NCBI GenBank assembly: GCA_019055375.1
Contig: JAHQIW010001530.1
Span: 1 to 64,000, forward strand
Direction: 5' to 3'
DNA from: Parelaphostrongylus tenuis
Taxonomy: Eukaryota; Nematoda; Chromadorea; Rhabditida; Metastrongylidae
Length of the DNA stretch: 64,000 nt
Numbering within the stretch: the first letter of the stretch is position 1; every line of letters starts with the position of its first letter. The position numbers and the translations under genes are program-made. The notes below the pieces were generated by a model. That model was not told where the DNA came from. It made no database searches and saw nothing but the letters and a program-made list of their open reading frames with translations. This document shows positions 33,611-44,945 of this stretch, piece after piece.

Positions 33611-34412
33611 AGGGGGGCTTTGTGTAAACATACAGATTTCATATTAGAAAATGATCTGCTGCTTCTCTATAGCGTCAAATTTTCTGTATATCAGACAAGC
33701 TCTCAGAAGTTAGATCACTTGTGTAGAGCTCAAACCAGATGTTTGTTCCATTGTAAATGGTCTCCTTAGTACTTATGCTGTCGTCAATACGTTCAAATAT
33801 GGGGACACTGAATGCAGCATGAGTTTATCATCGTACATAAAAGTTGAACATACATAGAAGATAATAGAAAGGTGTGCAATAGGACATGGGGCATGCACAG
33901 GATAAGAAAATAGCAGATATTTTCTTGAAGCACAAGAGAAATCGATTTATAGAAAGAATTTGTAATAAAGCGGAGAGAGATTACGCATGTTTTGTCGAGA
34001 TAGCAAGAATGACATCATCACGAAAAAGCTAAGTGTCTGAAAATTGAGATTTTAAGAAATGGCTGCTCTTTTAAACACTTCCTCACAACTGGTTCCGCGC
34101 CCAAGAACGACTGTTGTTTAGCACATGCGTAAGAGGGTTAACCATCACTGTGAATATATCGAAAAGTGTGATACATAGCATTTATCTATTACTTTTTCAA
34201 TACATTATGGGGTTCTAGTCAAAGTAAGATTGCAAAGCGTTGTTATGACAATTAAACAATTGAAGAAAAATTGAGTGAGAAATACACAAAAGGTAGCCGG
34301 TTTTGGTAAATGTTCACTCTAAATTTGCTTACATGCGAAATAGCAGTGATTTAATGAGGACATCAAAATTAAGGTTATTCTCGTTACTTTCTTTACTGTA
34401 ACGGATCAACAA
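33611..34412. other. nothing identified
   Basis: AT-rich; no supportable feature. Confidence 0.3.
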
Positions 34413-34598
34413 TCAGTTCAGAAACAATGGAACGAGCTGACCAGAAGAGTCACAGGACTTCGTCGAACGCATAGCAAATTTGAAACGACCGCTCATGGTA
34501 TATCTTCCGTAATCCGTAACAATGTGCTCCTGTAATCTAGCGCGTTTCCATTCATCGTAAAGAACCATTTTGTATAACATCCCTCGCACTTTAATCAC
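34413..34598 (-). CDS. unassigned coding-like ORF, possible terminal exon
   Basis: The minus frame reads KVRGMLYKMVLYDEWKRARL, then QEHIVTDYGRYTMSGRFKFA and ends SGQLVPLFLN at a stop. Composition is protein-like and an AAAG acceptor sits just upstream, but I cannot name a family and see no partner exon. Chance is possible. Confidence 0.3.
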   Translation of the reverse strand: MIKVRGMLYKMVLYDEWKRARLQEHIVTDYGRYTMSGRFKFAMRSTKSCDSSGQLVPLFLN

Positions 34599-36699
34599 AC
34601 AGCGCCAGAAAAGGAATAAAAGTTATAAAAATGGCATTAGGACAACGTGTCGGCGTGAGGTACTTATTCTTTATAGCGCATCCGCTGGCAACACGTTACT
34701 CGATTTACTATAATACAGTGTTTGCCCATTTCGACTGTTCTCTTGATTGTTTAGCTTCATCATAAACAGTCTTCAACGTTTTTACTAGTGATCAGTTTCC
34801 AAAAAATTGCGCAAAGTGTAAGTTGATCACCCATTTTCAGAAAATTCATTTTAAGAGCTATAGATGGAGTGCTTAATATCTTTGCCATTCATTTACGCAG
34901 TAGACAACATCAAAATGGAGAGCATTTTCGAAGCACATTCAAGAATGAGCTAATGTTATGCATCGTTGTTTTATTTGTTAAAAAATTATCAAGAGGTTAC
35001 TATTGTGAAGAATGCCAAAATAGACTTCAAATACTTCACCTAGAAGAAACCTCGCCGATACTGATAATCATCAGTCAAGTAGAAGTGGTACTCGACTCCA
35101 AGCGATCCTTCGTCAATCATGAAAGCTGTGCAAGTGCTCCAGAGAAAAGGTAAAGAACAAATTCAACTTGACGGCAATCATTGGCAAGATTGTTGTTTCA
35201 GTGAGATCGGATGAAATCCTCAGAAATCAGGGAAGCGGTGGTCAGATTTTTTTTCTGTCAACCAAAGCTCCGCACTTATAAAAATGTTCTATAGATTACA
35301 TTACGATCGATCATTGTGTAGCACAATTCTCTCTTTTGAAACTCTTCAAGTGAGCGAGAGATATTTTTGAAAAGACGAGTCTGAGATAACTTTTGAAACG
35401 CTGTGGCTGATCCGATGCTCACATATAACTGCGAAACGCCCGCATACTTTATAAGCTCGTGACTCCATCAAATGAGTTTGGCGAAGATTTGGAATCGAAA
35501 AACAGGGAACAAGTTTCAGATGGATACAGTTCCTGTGAGCGTTCAGCAACAATAGTTCAGTAACATTAAAAATATAGAGATACTTTAAGTACATCGGAGT
35601 TAACCATAATTCCAATCCACCTGGGTAGTTTAACATCTGGGACGCTGCTTTAATTATCAAACTGCTGATTTTTTCGAGACCCACACTTTTCATAAGTGGA
35701 TCTAACTGAGCGAACAAATATTGTTAAATGCTTGAAAGCCCAATAGTGAAGCTTTAGGTAGTGTGACATGACAATTAATGGAGTTGAGGGACTATAAATA
35801 AGAGGTTATTGTATATTTCGCTTTGTCGTTTTTTGGACATGAAGGACATGCACACTAATCCTTAATATGCGTTACTATGGTCCCAAACACAATGACATTG
35901 CTGTCAGCAATTGGAATCTCTTTACAACTGAATCTGAATCAATGTCAGTATTTCTCAATACTTCTTATATTGGTACAATTTACATTGTTCATGATTCACC
36001 ATGGCGTTTGAAATGAACTGATAGGTAAGTGCTACTCATATTATGGATCAAAAAGCTTTTTGAAAGAGTTTTTTGTGAATAATCACGTGCTTGAAGTGCC
36101 GCGTTTCCTCTATTTCGCTTATTTTAACCTCTTTTCCTCTTTTCTAAAAGCTTTTAAAAAATGTATAAATAATGATACATAAAAGCCTCCAGAAGCCACT
36201 AAACTCAAAATGCTCATCAGTACGCCGCGTACTCTGTATTTAAGTTCGGTTAGCATTTTCTTGCAACTCTCCTAAAGGTTGAACAAGATCACATCAGAGA
36301 TATAAAGTCACCAGAGTTTCCTCTATGACACGTTGTAGGACGAAATGATTTGCTGAAGAGGAATCAATGTAAATAACTCTGTACTTAAGTTCAAAGAATG
36401 TCGGTTTTTCAAACTAGCTCTACTTTTGGGATCTTTAACAAATAAAGGAGGAACAATGCTCGTGGTTCCGAAGCACTGATACTTTTATTACGAATTCCGC
36501 GAAGCCGCTATCTTTCTTAATTATCAGTTTAATTCTGAAATAAGGTTATCAAGACTCAATCATTTATACGAAAAAACTACTGATCTTCACGTATTCTCGG
36601 ATTTCCGCATGCATTGATCTATCGATCAGTCCTTCTCTTATGATGCTTGTTCAATCGACTGAGGGATGCGCTATGCTTGTCGTCTCTACCAAGCGTCTC
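34599..36699. other. unannotated; one 123-codon minus ORF
   Basis: The minus ORF at 35346-35717 includes FAQLDPLMKSVGLEKISSL and YPGGLELWLTPMYLKYLY. It is the longest open frame in this part but has no recognised domain or promoter context. The rest shows nothing. Confidence 0.25.
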
Positions 36700-36918
36700 T
36701 TGAGTGAATAAATGCACACCTGGCATTGGCGACCCGCGGTAGCATACGGATCTATCAACTCAGTGTTGCTATCCTGCCAAACAAGCCAGTACCAATTTAA
36801 CGGCCTTGAGGGATGGAAGGCTTAGTGAGCTAAGAGCAAGGGATCGAGCCATCGAACATCGATTAATCGACTAGTGTATGTCCCAAAACACCTCTGACCG
36901 CTGCGCCATCAACTCCCT
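36700..36918 (-). repeat. tSINE-B copy
   Basis: On minus: TGATGGCGCAGCGGTCAGAG (box A), GGCTCGATCCCTTGC (box B), TTAGCTCACTAAGCCTTCCA, ATTGGTACTGGCTTGTTTGG, AGGATAGCAACACTGAG, then CGCGGGTCGC. The head-to-tail order matches the other copies. The variable part of the head differs from them. Confidence 0.75.
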
Positions 36919-37212
36919 CTATAGGCAATATTACTTTCAATGGAAAATTCATTCATTTGATTGAGGTATGTTGCAGGGTCGTTTGATATCATATATCTGA
37001 GTTTTAGTGTTGGAAAAAATTTTTAGAAGTAAAACCTTCTAACTTTTGGATATGAGCATCGTCAAGGTAACAATGCATAAATATGAAAACTATTTACACT
37101 ATTACGCATATGGATTTTTTTCACAACCGTGCTCGACTGGCGTCACAGTGTCCTTGCAATCTGATAGAAGCTGGTATAATTATTATCTGATAATATTGAC
37201 AATGCTGACAAA

Positions 37213-37422
37213 AGAGCGCATGTAGAGCAGTGATTAGAGGTGCTATGCGTCGCACATGAAGTCAATGGTTCGATCTCGCTCTCATGGCTCTCCAAGCCAC
37301 CAATCCCTCTGGGGTCGGTGAAGTGATTCCAGACATGTCTAGGAGGATATGGAGCTTGAAAGAGATACAGGAGTAGACCACCGCGAGTCATTTTACAAAG
37401 TCCACATATGCATTGAATCATC
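37213..37422 (+). repeat. tSINE-B copy
   Basis: Starts GAGCGCATGTAGAGCAGTGA, whose GAGCG end pairs with CGCTC just 3-prime of box B (GGTTCGATCTC). The body continues CATGGCTCTCCAAGCCACCA, GGGGTCGGTGAAGTG, GTCTAGGAGGATATG, CCACCGCGAGTCATTTTAC and ends ATGCATTGAATCATC. It is opposite in orientation to the copy 300 bp upstream. Confidence 0.78.
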
Positions 37423-37498
37423 TCAAATGAAGTTAAAAATTGAACACGAATCTCATAATCATTATTTGATTTTTAAGAATGTCTAAAGCCTTACCCGA

Positions 37499-38190
37499 GG
37501 TTTGTACGCCAGGGTAATACACGCGTAATTTGTAGGTCTCGCCCTCCGCATCAGTGACCCACACCCCACATATGCCCTGCACTGTAGCAAGGAGGGAGGC
37601 GTATGTGGTGACGGCACAGTGTACAGAACGCCTGTGTGACCCTGGCGGACCAACCTCTGCTAAGATATTAAACATTCCTAAAAATTAAATCGAATGTTTA
37701 TTGCGAGATATCAAAAACAGACGATGGCATAGATCAGTTTTGTTCTACCAGCCAAAATCCATCGACTGAGAAATGGTGATGGCACAACGTACAGGACGCG
37801 TGTGTGACCCTAGCGAACCAACTTCGGCTAAAACTTTAAAAATTCTCAAAAATTAGATTGAATGTTTATTGTCAGATATTAAGATAGTCGATGGCATGGA
37901 TCACTTTGGTTCTACTAACCAAAATCCATCGACTGAGAAATGGTGATGGCACAATTTCACTGTACACTGTGCCGTCACCATATACGCCTCCCTCCTTGCT
38001 ACAATGCAGAGCTTAATGTGGCGAGTGGGTCCCTGACGAGGAGGGCGAGACCACCGAAGCAGGCGCGCATGACCATAGAGTACCACCCTTTGGTAAGGCT
38101 TCAAACATTCTTTGAAAATAGATTGAATGCTCACTGCGAGGCTTTGAAAACTGTCGATGCCATGGATCAATTATTATTTGAGACAACATG
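37499..38190. mobile_element. PAL1 composite with internal direct duplication
   Basis: The left block (TACGCCAGGGTAATACACG ... AAGGAGGGAGGCGTATG) and the mirrored right block (CATATACGCCTCCCTCC ... CATGACCATAGAGTACC) form a PAL1 palindrome. Between them a unit of about 170 bp is directly repeated: ACGCCTGTGTGACCCTGGCG near 37628 and ACGCGTGTGTGACCCTAGCG near 37797. Confidence 0.65.
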
Positions 38191-38199
38191 TCACGTGGT

Positions 38200-38757
38200 C
38201 TGGTAATGGACTCTTGTACGACCAGATACACGTGTTACGACCTTACAGTCTCGTCAGTCGGGCAGAACCCGTCGTGTTTCAGTCTTTTTAACCTACCCTC
38301 TGTGAAAGGTCTAGTACCCACACTAAGAGGTAGCGAAGACGAACGGTTTACACTGCAAATCAAGTGAAAGTATCACCGAATTCACAGTGTTATACACTCG
38401 ACTGCTCTTTGGCTGGTATTTTCAAAATATTGTACCTTTATTTCGAGTATTTTCTTAAGGCCACGCTCGAGTTCCGTATATCTCATAAATATTATCTGAG
38501 CCAACACTTGATCCACAGTGTAAATCGTTCGCCTATGCTAGCTCCTAGTGTGGGGACTGAGGCACCCACAGAGGATTGGTTAGAAAGACTGAAAGACGGA
38601 GGGTTCTGCCCGACTGACGAGACTGTGACCGAAACACGTGTATCGAGTTGTACATGAGCCCATTACCAGGCCACATGGCATGTTAGCTCAAGTAATAATT
38701 ATGAGATATATTGAAATTTGAGCGTGGTCCTAAGAAAACACTCAAAATAAAAGTATA
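38200..38757. mobile_element. TIR3 elements, nested or head-to-head
   Basis: 38437-38757 is a compact element with terminal repeats of about 65 bp: TTTATTTCGAGTATTTTCTT on the left, complement of AAGAAAACACTCAAAATAAA on the right. It encloses GTGTGGGGACTG and CACCCACAGAG. The stretch 38200-38432 is the internal block in the opposite orientation (CAGATACACGTGTTACGACC). The arrangement parallels 22066-22745. Confidence 0.7.
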
Positions 38758-40366
38758 TTATTATGAATAAGAATCGATGGCGCATCTCCCAAGGGTTGGT
38801 CAACACCAAGAGCTTTGTCCTTTTAATACTGACAAAAAGTAGGAGGTTTTTTTCTTTTCCAATTGATAAAATTTGTATTTCTTCCGTCGCAAAAAGATTC
38901 TTCTCTATTTCCTTACAAGCACTAGTGATATTCACGATATTATCTGCTATATGGAAATACGGTTCATCTTACAAAGAATGCTGCTAGAATTTGAAATGTG
39001 TTGTGACTCAAGTAGTGTCTCTCTTAGTAATTTGCTTCATAGGCAAACACCACGATTACTATGTTTTCCGCTTAGATTCGAAAACGCACTTGATTACCAC
39101 TTATATCTTTGCCCAGTGAACATCTTCAAAAAGTACTCTGGGCGGATTTTTGGTGCATAACAGAATTCTTTTGACACAAGAATTTTGCTCTAAAGGCCAT
39201 CTGCTGACTGCAAGAATGCGATCAAGAGAGCTTTATGCTGTAAAATAAATCATTGCAAAACCTGCGCATTGACATCAATGCATGCGGCCTGTGGAGTGTA
39301 CGACTGCCCAAATCATTAAGCATGGCAGGCACAAGGTTCATCTAATCCTTACTCGACGACGCCTATATTCACTTAACCCCTCACGGATGAGGATTGATAG
39401 ATTTTTTCGAATCCAAAGGGTTTTTTCCTCTTTGGAAAAATTTGAGGTCTTTTGCATCATTCTAATGCTCTAGTTTCTCTAAACGTTTGTAAACTTTTAG
39501 AACATACATAATTATAACATGCAAAAGAAGATCTGTGTGAAAAGCATCTCTGTCTCAGCTCGCACAACGCACTATGAAGATCCTTTCAAGGACCCATTCC
39601 AGAGTAAAAAATTACCGCGATTTCTATCATCAAACTGATGTTAGTGTGCTCAATGAAAAGTCTTGCAGGGACCTTACGCGCGCAAGCAAATTATTCCGAG
39701 GGTGAAACATAATTTCATGTTCGTTGCTACAGCTTACTAGAAAGGCTTTGCCAGAAACCAGACACTATGTTGAATCGCCGAGCTTTGAACTTACAAATGT
39801 CTACTAAAACTCTAGTGGAAAGCTTTCAGCAAAAAGACTTTCAAAAGTTTAAGGATCGAGAACGACCCTGACTGCTTGAAAAGAGTATTGCACCAATGGA
39901 AGACCTCTACCCTAGCTTCATGTTTCTTACGAATTCACTGGTTTTTCGAGGATAGATGATAATATTTCTATAACCTTTTGATAGAGGAAATTCGTGAAAC
40001 GGAGTGATCACATGATTATAGAATAAATTTTATTCAGTCGCTTCATGAATAGAAATAGTGCATCTTTCATTACATAGTAGATGTAACTATGGTCTGTCAT
40101 GTAGATGTCTTCATGTTTTCTTGCCCTTCCATACGGTACTTAAGAGTTGCTATGATTACTAGAATTGATACTGCAGTCGTTCGTCAGTCAAACCACCGGC
40201 TAAATAAATTACTTAGAGGAAAGGTTATTTGTATATTTACAATAGCAGAAGAAATCTTCCGTCCACCAATGCTAATCAAAGAAGCGGTGTTGATTGAGCA
40301 ATTATTTATATCAATCAATATAGGAAGACGTTTTGCAAAAGGAAAGGAAGCAGCGCAGAAGCCACG
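38758..40366. other. unannotated, REP6 relic near 39796
   Basis: AAATGTCTACTAAAACTCT (39797) and the GGATCGAGAACGACCCTGAC block (39857) are shared with 43215-43310, where the order is the same. No coding sequence is supported. Confidence 0.3.
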
Positions 40367-40460
40367 ATTATGCAAATTGGTTCGTGCACGCGCTTAGAAG
40401 GTTGAAATGTTGGTTCGATTCCCGCCTGAGTTTTGAAGGTAAACCACTCCATATCAGTGA
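40367..40460 (+). repeat. tSINE-A copy
   Basis: GGTTCGTGCACGCGC, an anticodon-arm-like block, box B TTGGTTCGATTCCCGCC, then a tail with GAGTTTTGAAGGTAAACCAC and CACTCCATATC. The 5-prime half is too diverged to fold. Confidence 0.5.
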
Positions 40461-42198
40461 ATATGTAGGAAGAATTCCGCCAAAGTAGCCTAGCTAGAAG
40501 ACATAATAGTGTCGAAAGGGGTTACACTGGCCACTTTACCGCTAAATGGAAGGCTACTATGAGGTGCTATCGTTGTGTAGATACATGAACCCGCCATCGT
40601 TATCACTTTCTACCTATTACTCACGAATATATGCCGGTTACAATTTTTGAACATTCAAATGTTAATTCGTTGATTGGGGCAAGTTTTATCTACCACATCC
40701 ATCCTAGGTGGGCAAATACTTGTGCGTGTGTGTGATCTTATCTCCAGAACAGATTATACAACAGAAAAGTGATGCGTGAATTTTACCCATACTAAAGTTT
40801 TCGATACGACTTTTGACTTCGGCAGTAAAGTTGTATTTTATTGTGTTTGATTTAACATGGCACTTTGTGTTGTCCCTGGTACTTTTACATCGACTGGTTT
40901 GTTCACATTTGTTATAGAGAAAAGTCTTGAAATTTGCTTTTGTATCCGCTCTCTTAAAAATCCTTGTTTCTTTTCACAAATGTTGATAGAATTGGTTCTC
41001 ACTCAGATCCTCGAATAGTCATGCTACAACGTTGATAACTCTTCATTACAGGCCGAAACTATCTCTTATGCTCTCAAGGGCGGCAACAAAACTCGGACAG
41101 ATCTCATACTGGCTTTCCGCCTCTGGGAGAATGGGTGTGCAGTTACCTTTGGCTGATACGACCACAGTCTAGCGTGTGAGGGGCTATGAAAGAATTGGAG
41201 TCATTACAAATTGTCTTTGCCGAAAACAGCCGTGAAAAGTGTCATCACTTTTATAGAAAGCTTGTTGGAAATTTAACAAATATTGGAATTACTAGAGTAG
41301 ATTCCCATGCGGCACAGATAGGAGAACATACTCAACAAACCTATTCCTAGAATTCTGAACATGGGAACGGAGTAGAAACATCAAGATGAAAGAATTCCTT
41401 CTTCGTAAAATTTATCAGCATAGAACTTGCATAACTTCGAAATCTTCGATGAACGGCACACTACTAGAATTTCTGCCAATGCTTTTTTACTATTTGATGA
41501 CCCCTACACTCAACATTTATAGAAATCGGCGGAACTCGACATGAACGTAAGCACATTAGTCGACTCAACGGTGTGTGTACTGGAAAAGTAGAGGTGTATT
41601 TAAGAACTCAATCATTCCCATGCTTTGTTTATTTTTGAGTCACTGTAATGACCTTTATCTTCTGGCCCGTCACGAAGCGGTTTGTCAGGCCACATGGGTT
41701 CGAAAGAGGTTTAACAGTAGGTTTTCCCCTCACTCAGAACTATCTTTGCCTATTCCTACATGATGGCCGACTTGAATGTGCTGAAATGCTTTTTATAGTA
41801 ATACACTAGCTGTTCACTGTGCGCGACAAATTTTGTAGAAATTAGTTATGATGAATAGTCATTAACAACCGAAACTCGTAAAAAGATTGAAGAATATTGT
41901 TCCATAGGAGTATAAGCAACGCTTTTCATTGTTCAAGTTTCTTAATGATTTTTGCAACACATTCAATTGACTGGATTTACTTGGAGCGCATTCAGCGGTT
42001 TATTGAGCGCGGCGACCTTATTTTCTGCCTTGTTGAATTCAGAAAGTGTGACGTCGTGAAAATTTTCTCGACAAGCAACAACACGAGCTTTGACAGTATT
42101 ATAAGAAGTTCAATAAGAAGGCGAAGAAAACGATTGAATGCTTGAAGTGTGGGATCCGCACATTGAAAAAAAATATTGCGAAGTTAGATAATAAAGTG
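40461..42198. other. nothing identified
   Basis: Several ORFs under 85 codons with no recognisable similarity; no repeats I can assign. Confidence 0.3.
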
Positions 42199-42352
42199 AC
42201 TAATATATACATAAATATAGATATATATGTATGCATATATATAAATATATATATGAATATATATGCATGCATATATATAAATACACATATATGTGTACAT
42301 ATATGTACATAAATATATACAGACATATATATATACACATATATGTATTTAA
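42199..42352. repeat. AT-rich microsatellite
   Basis: Alternating AT/ACAT/GCAT steps (ATATATATGTATGCATATAT and similar) for about 150 nt. The ORF reading Tyr/Ile/His repeats across it is an artefact. Confidence 0.85.
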
Positions 42353-42784
42353 AGCGCAGTAGTAATTTCCTCGAAATTTGTGACAGAAGTTAGGCTATGA
42401 AGAATGGATCATACCTGTTCTATCGACCGCTTTTTTATAGACCCGTTTAAAATGATGCAAAATGATAAGGATACAACAAATTTTGAGCTATCACGCCTAT
42501 TGGTATACAGGCTCATGTTTCGTCCTATCGTCCCTCATTAGTACCACCCACCTACAGTAACTACACCAGTTGACTTGGGGTGATTTATTATTCGGTGTCG
42601 ATTTCTTTATAGAGGATTTCAATCTCAGGGGATTGGCTGGACCGTGGGAGGGTGGTACTGTTGAGTCATAATAGGACGAAACAGCATCACATTGCTATGT
42701 ACTGAGGCCACTTTTTCTGAGAAAATCTATGCAGATTTTTTGACTTGCCGCTCTTGTAGTAGTATTGAAATGTTATAACAATAA

Positions 42785-42886
42785 ATCCAAAAATGACGAG
42801 TGGTTTTAACGCATTCAACTTCACGCGGGATTGAACCCGTGCTTTGCCAAAACCGTAGACGCATTCCAACACTACATCATCGAACC
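42785..42886 (-). repeat. tSINE-A copy
   Basis: On minus: GATGATGTAGTGTTGGAATG (box A region), a TCTACGGTTTTGGCAAAGC arm, box B CGGGTTCAATCCCGCG, then tail GAAGTTGAATGCGTTAAAAC and CACTCGTCATTTTTGGAT. The T-run TTTTT fits a polymerase III terminator. Confidence 0.6.
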
Positions 42887-42904
42887 TCCGCTCTCCTAGT
42901 ACTC

Positions 42905-43140
42905 CTTGGCAATTTTGTTGTACCAGCCGAAATCCATTAACTAAGAAGTGGTGATGTCACAGTGTCATTGTACACTGGTGCCGTCGACACGTACGCCTCC
43001 CTCCTTGCTACAATGCAGGGCTTAATGTGAGGCACGGGTCACTGGGGAGGAGGGCGAGACCTCCGAAACTCGCTTGAATGCCTTGGCATACCAACCTCTG
43101 TTAGGCTTTGGACATTCTTTCTGAAATTATTTCAAATTTT
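42905..43140. mobile_element. PAL1 half-element
   Basis: GTACGCCTCCCTCCTTGCTA, CAATGCAGGGCTTAATGTG and GGAGGGCGAGACCTCCGAAA are in PAL1 order, followed by CATACCAACCTCTGTTAGGC. Only one arm is present. Confidence 0.65.
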
Positions 43141-43437
43141 AATCTTCCTGCTACGTACTGAAAAAACCTTTTCGAAACACAAGCATATTTTCGAGATTGC
43201 CGATAATCAGGTTTGTGAACTACTATCAAAATTCTGATAAAAAAGCTTTATCTAGCGAGGAAGATCTTTGAAAAGCTAGAGATCGAGAACGATCCTCACC
43301 GTTCAGAAAGGGTTAACGTCACTCGAACGGCGGAACTCTTGCTTGTTTGACAAACAGCAGTATCACAGTCAAATCTCTTAATCTACACGGTCTCAAACGT
43401 TTTCCTTGTTGAGTGCTTGAAGTTTAGAATCTCTTGT

Positions 43438-43749
43438 CTACTGGAATCTGGGCAAAGTTGATGGCCAGACCTTGTTACTTCCATTGTGCATGACGTGCTC
43501 AGAGAAGTCAGAGAGAATTCTGGAACGTTGGAAGAGTGCCATAAATTTCTTGATAACTCCTCTGTAAATATGTTTTAGAGTGAAACGTGGTGCTTTTGAA
43601 CAATAAGAACGATTTAGGGGCTCTATCAACTCCTCATGACGTCTTTGAATCACTTCCTTCTGAGCAAGCAGAGAGCACAGATCCACGTTTGCGTGGTGTA
43701 TTTCAACATTAGGGTATGTTCTTTCGGATTTAGTCAATACGACTGTATC
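43438..43749 (-). CDS. unassigned coding-like ORF
   Basis: The minus frame runs about 100 codons: SERTYPNVEIHHANVDLC, then LLAQKEVIQRRHEELIEPLN and FTLKHIYRGVIKKFMALFQR, ending STLPRFQ at a stop. No start ATG opens it, so it would be an exon. Its composition is the most protein-like of the unassigned ORFs here. Family unknown to me. Confidence 0.35.
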   Translation of the reverse strand, partial: DTVVLTKSERTYPNVEIHHANVDLCSLLAQKEVIQRRHEELIEPLNRSYCSKAPRFTLKHIYRGVIKKFMALFQRSRILSDFSEHVMHNGSNKVWPSTLPRFQ

Positions 43750-44645
43750 TTACATATAAATCGATTGCCTTAATACTATTTAGAGACCATCTGCGCTACC
43801 AGACAGGTATTTTTTGATGGAGGATTTTTTAAACGAAGGCTTTCCACTAAACAGCTAGCAATCATTCAAAAGATAAAATTTCGGAAAAATCGTAAGTCAA
43901 CATGTTTTTTGGAAAAGCTTTCTTTCAGCTCTATAGTATTTAAGATGACATTGAGGTTTCACACGCGTCGGCTTATCGTGTTTGTCGCGCATGTATATCA
44001 CACTATAGAGCTCCACCCTCATACTATTAGTGACCAATCGATCGCTTAAGTTCCAGCGATTCCAACAATGTGCTTGTTATCCGAAAAGACCGTTGTGGCT
44101 GAAGAAAGAATTCGGACAATGTGTGGTGACTGTGAATCGACAGCTACGATCGATAGACCGCATAGGCAAGATGCTTATGTGGAGTGCTATTTTGTTGTTG
44201 AATTTAAGATTGTTCTCCACTCGACGAAACACGTATAAGAGATGTACGACTTTGATGCTCGAAGATTTCCTTTACACGTTTATATGTTTTGTGACTCGAC
44301 TTACGCTGCTTAGATTTAGGCTGAGCTTAGGACCAGTAGTGGCTTTTTCTAACATTTCGATACAGCAGACTTTACAATCTTCATGAAATAGAACAAACAA
44401 AAAACGAAAGTTTTCGGCACATCGTGCGACACCTGTGAAACACATTTCTTCGAATGCAACGGCATTGCTAGATAGACTTTCTCAGAAAAGACAATTTTTT
44501 GAGTCCTCCAAGATTTGAGTTTTCGAATGGTTGCTTTTCATCTATTGCAAAGTCTTTGTGTAGCAAAAGAAGTTCCTTAAGAAAATTTCTGCTTTATAAC
44601 GGAAATAATTCCTATTCAGCAGTGGCATATTGTTATAATCATATA
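43750..44645. other. nothing identified
   Basis: Weak REP6-like text near 43850 and 44510. The ORF at 44030-44386 has no recognisable domain. Confidence 0.25.
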
Positions 44646-44748
44646 TCTAAAAGTATTGAGTGGTATCAAATCATTTGACAACTAGGCGGGAGTTGAACCT
44701 GCGTTTCACCCAAACTAAGGCGTGCTTTACCACCACACGACCGAAGCC
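44646..44748 (-). repeat. tSINE-A copy
   Basis: On minus: GTGTGGTGGTAAAGCACGCC, GGGTGAAACGCAGGTTCAAC (box B), then CCCGCCTAGTTGTC and the tail TACCACTCAATACTTTTAG. Its GTGAAACG link resembles the copy at 984-1055 (GATGAAACG). It lies about 100 bp from a plus-strand copy. Confidence 0.6.
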
Positions 44749-44846
44749 ATCGCTTTGGCCGATATGCGCTTGTCGGATCAAACACATTAAAGTTGTTGCT
44801 GACAACTACGATAGATTATATTGGAGGAGTGGTAGCACCCGGTAGC

Positions 44847-44945
44847 ATTGGTGTTGTAGTGGTAGCGGGTGCCCCTTATGGATGCCATGTGGGTTCAACT
44901 CCTGCTTGCGGTTGAATATCTGGCATATCACTTAACATTATCAGG
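44847..44945 (+). repeat. tSINE-A copy
   Basis: GTTGTAGTGGTAGCGGGTGC, then CCTTATGGATGCC, box B-like GGGTTCAACTCCTGC, and a tail GTTGAATATCTGGCATATC with CACTTAACATTATCAGG. Divergent from but head-to-head with the copy at 44646. Confidence 0.55.

Noticed and set aside
37901..38231. Three overlapping ORFs of 72-89 codons
   Set aside because: They are shadows of the PAL1 palindrome.
42099..42338. 79-codon Tyr/Ile/His-rich ORF
   Set aside because: It lies on an AT microsatellite and has no other support.
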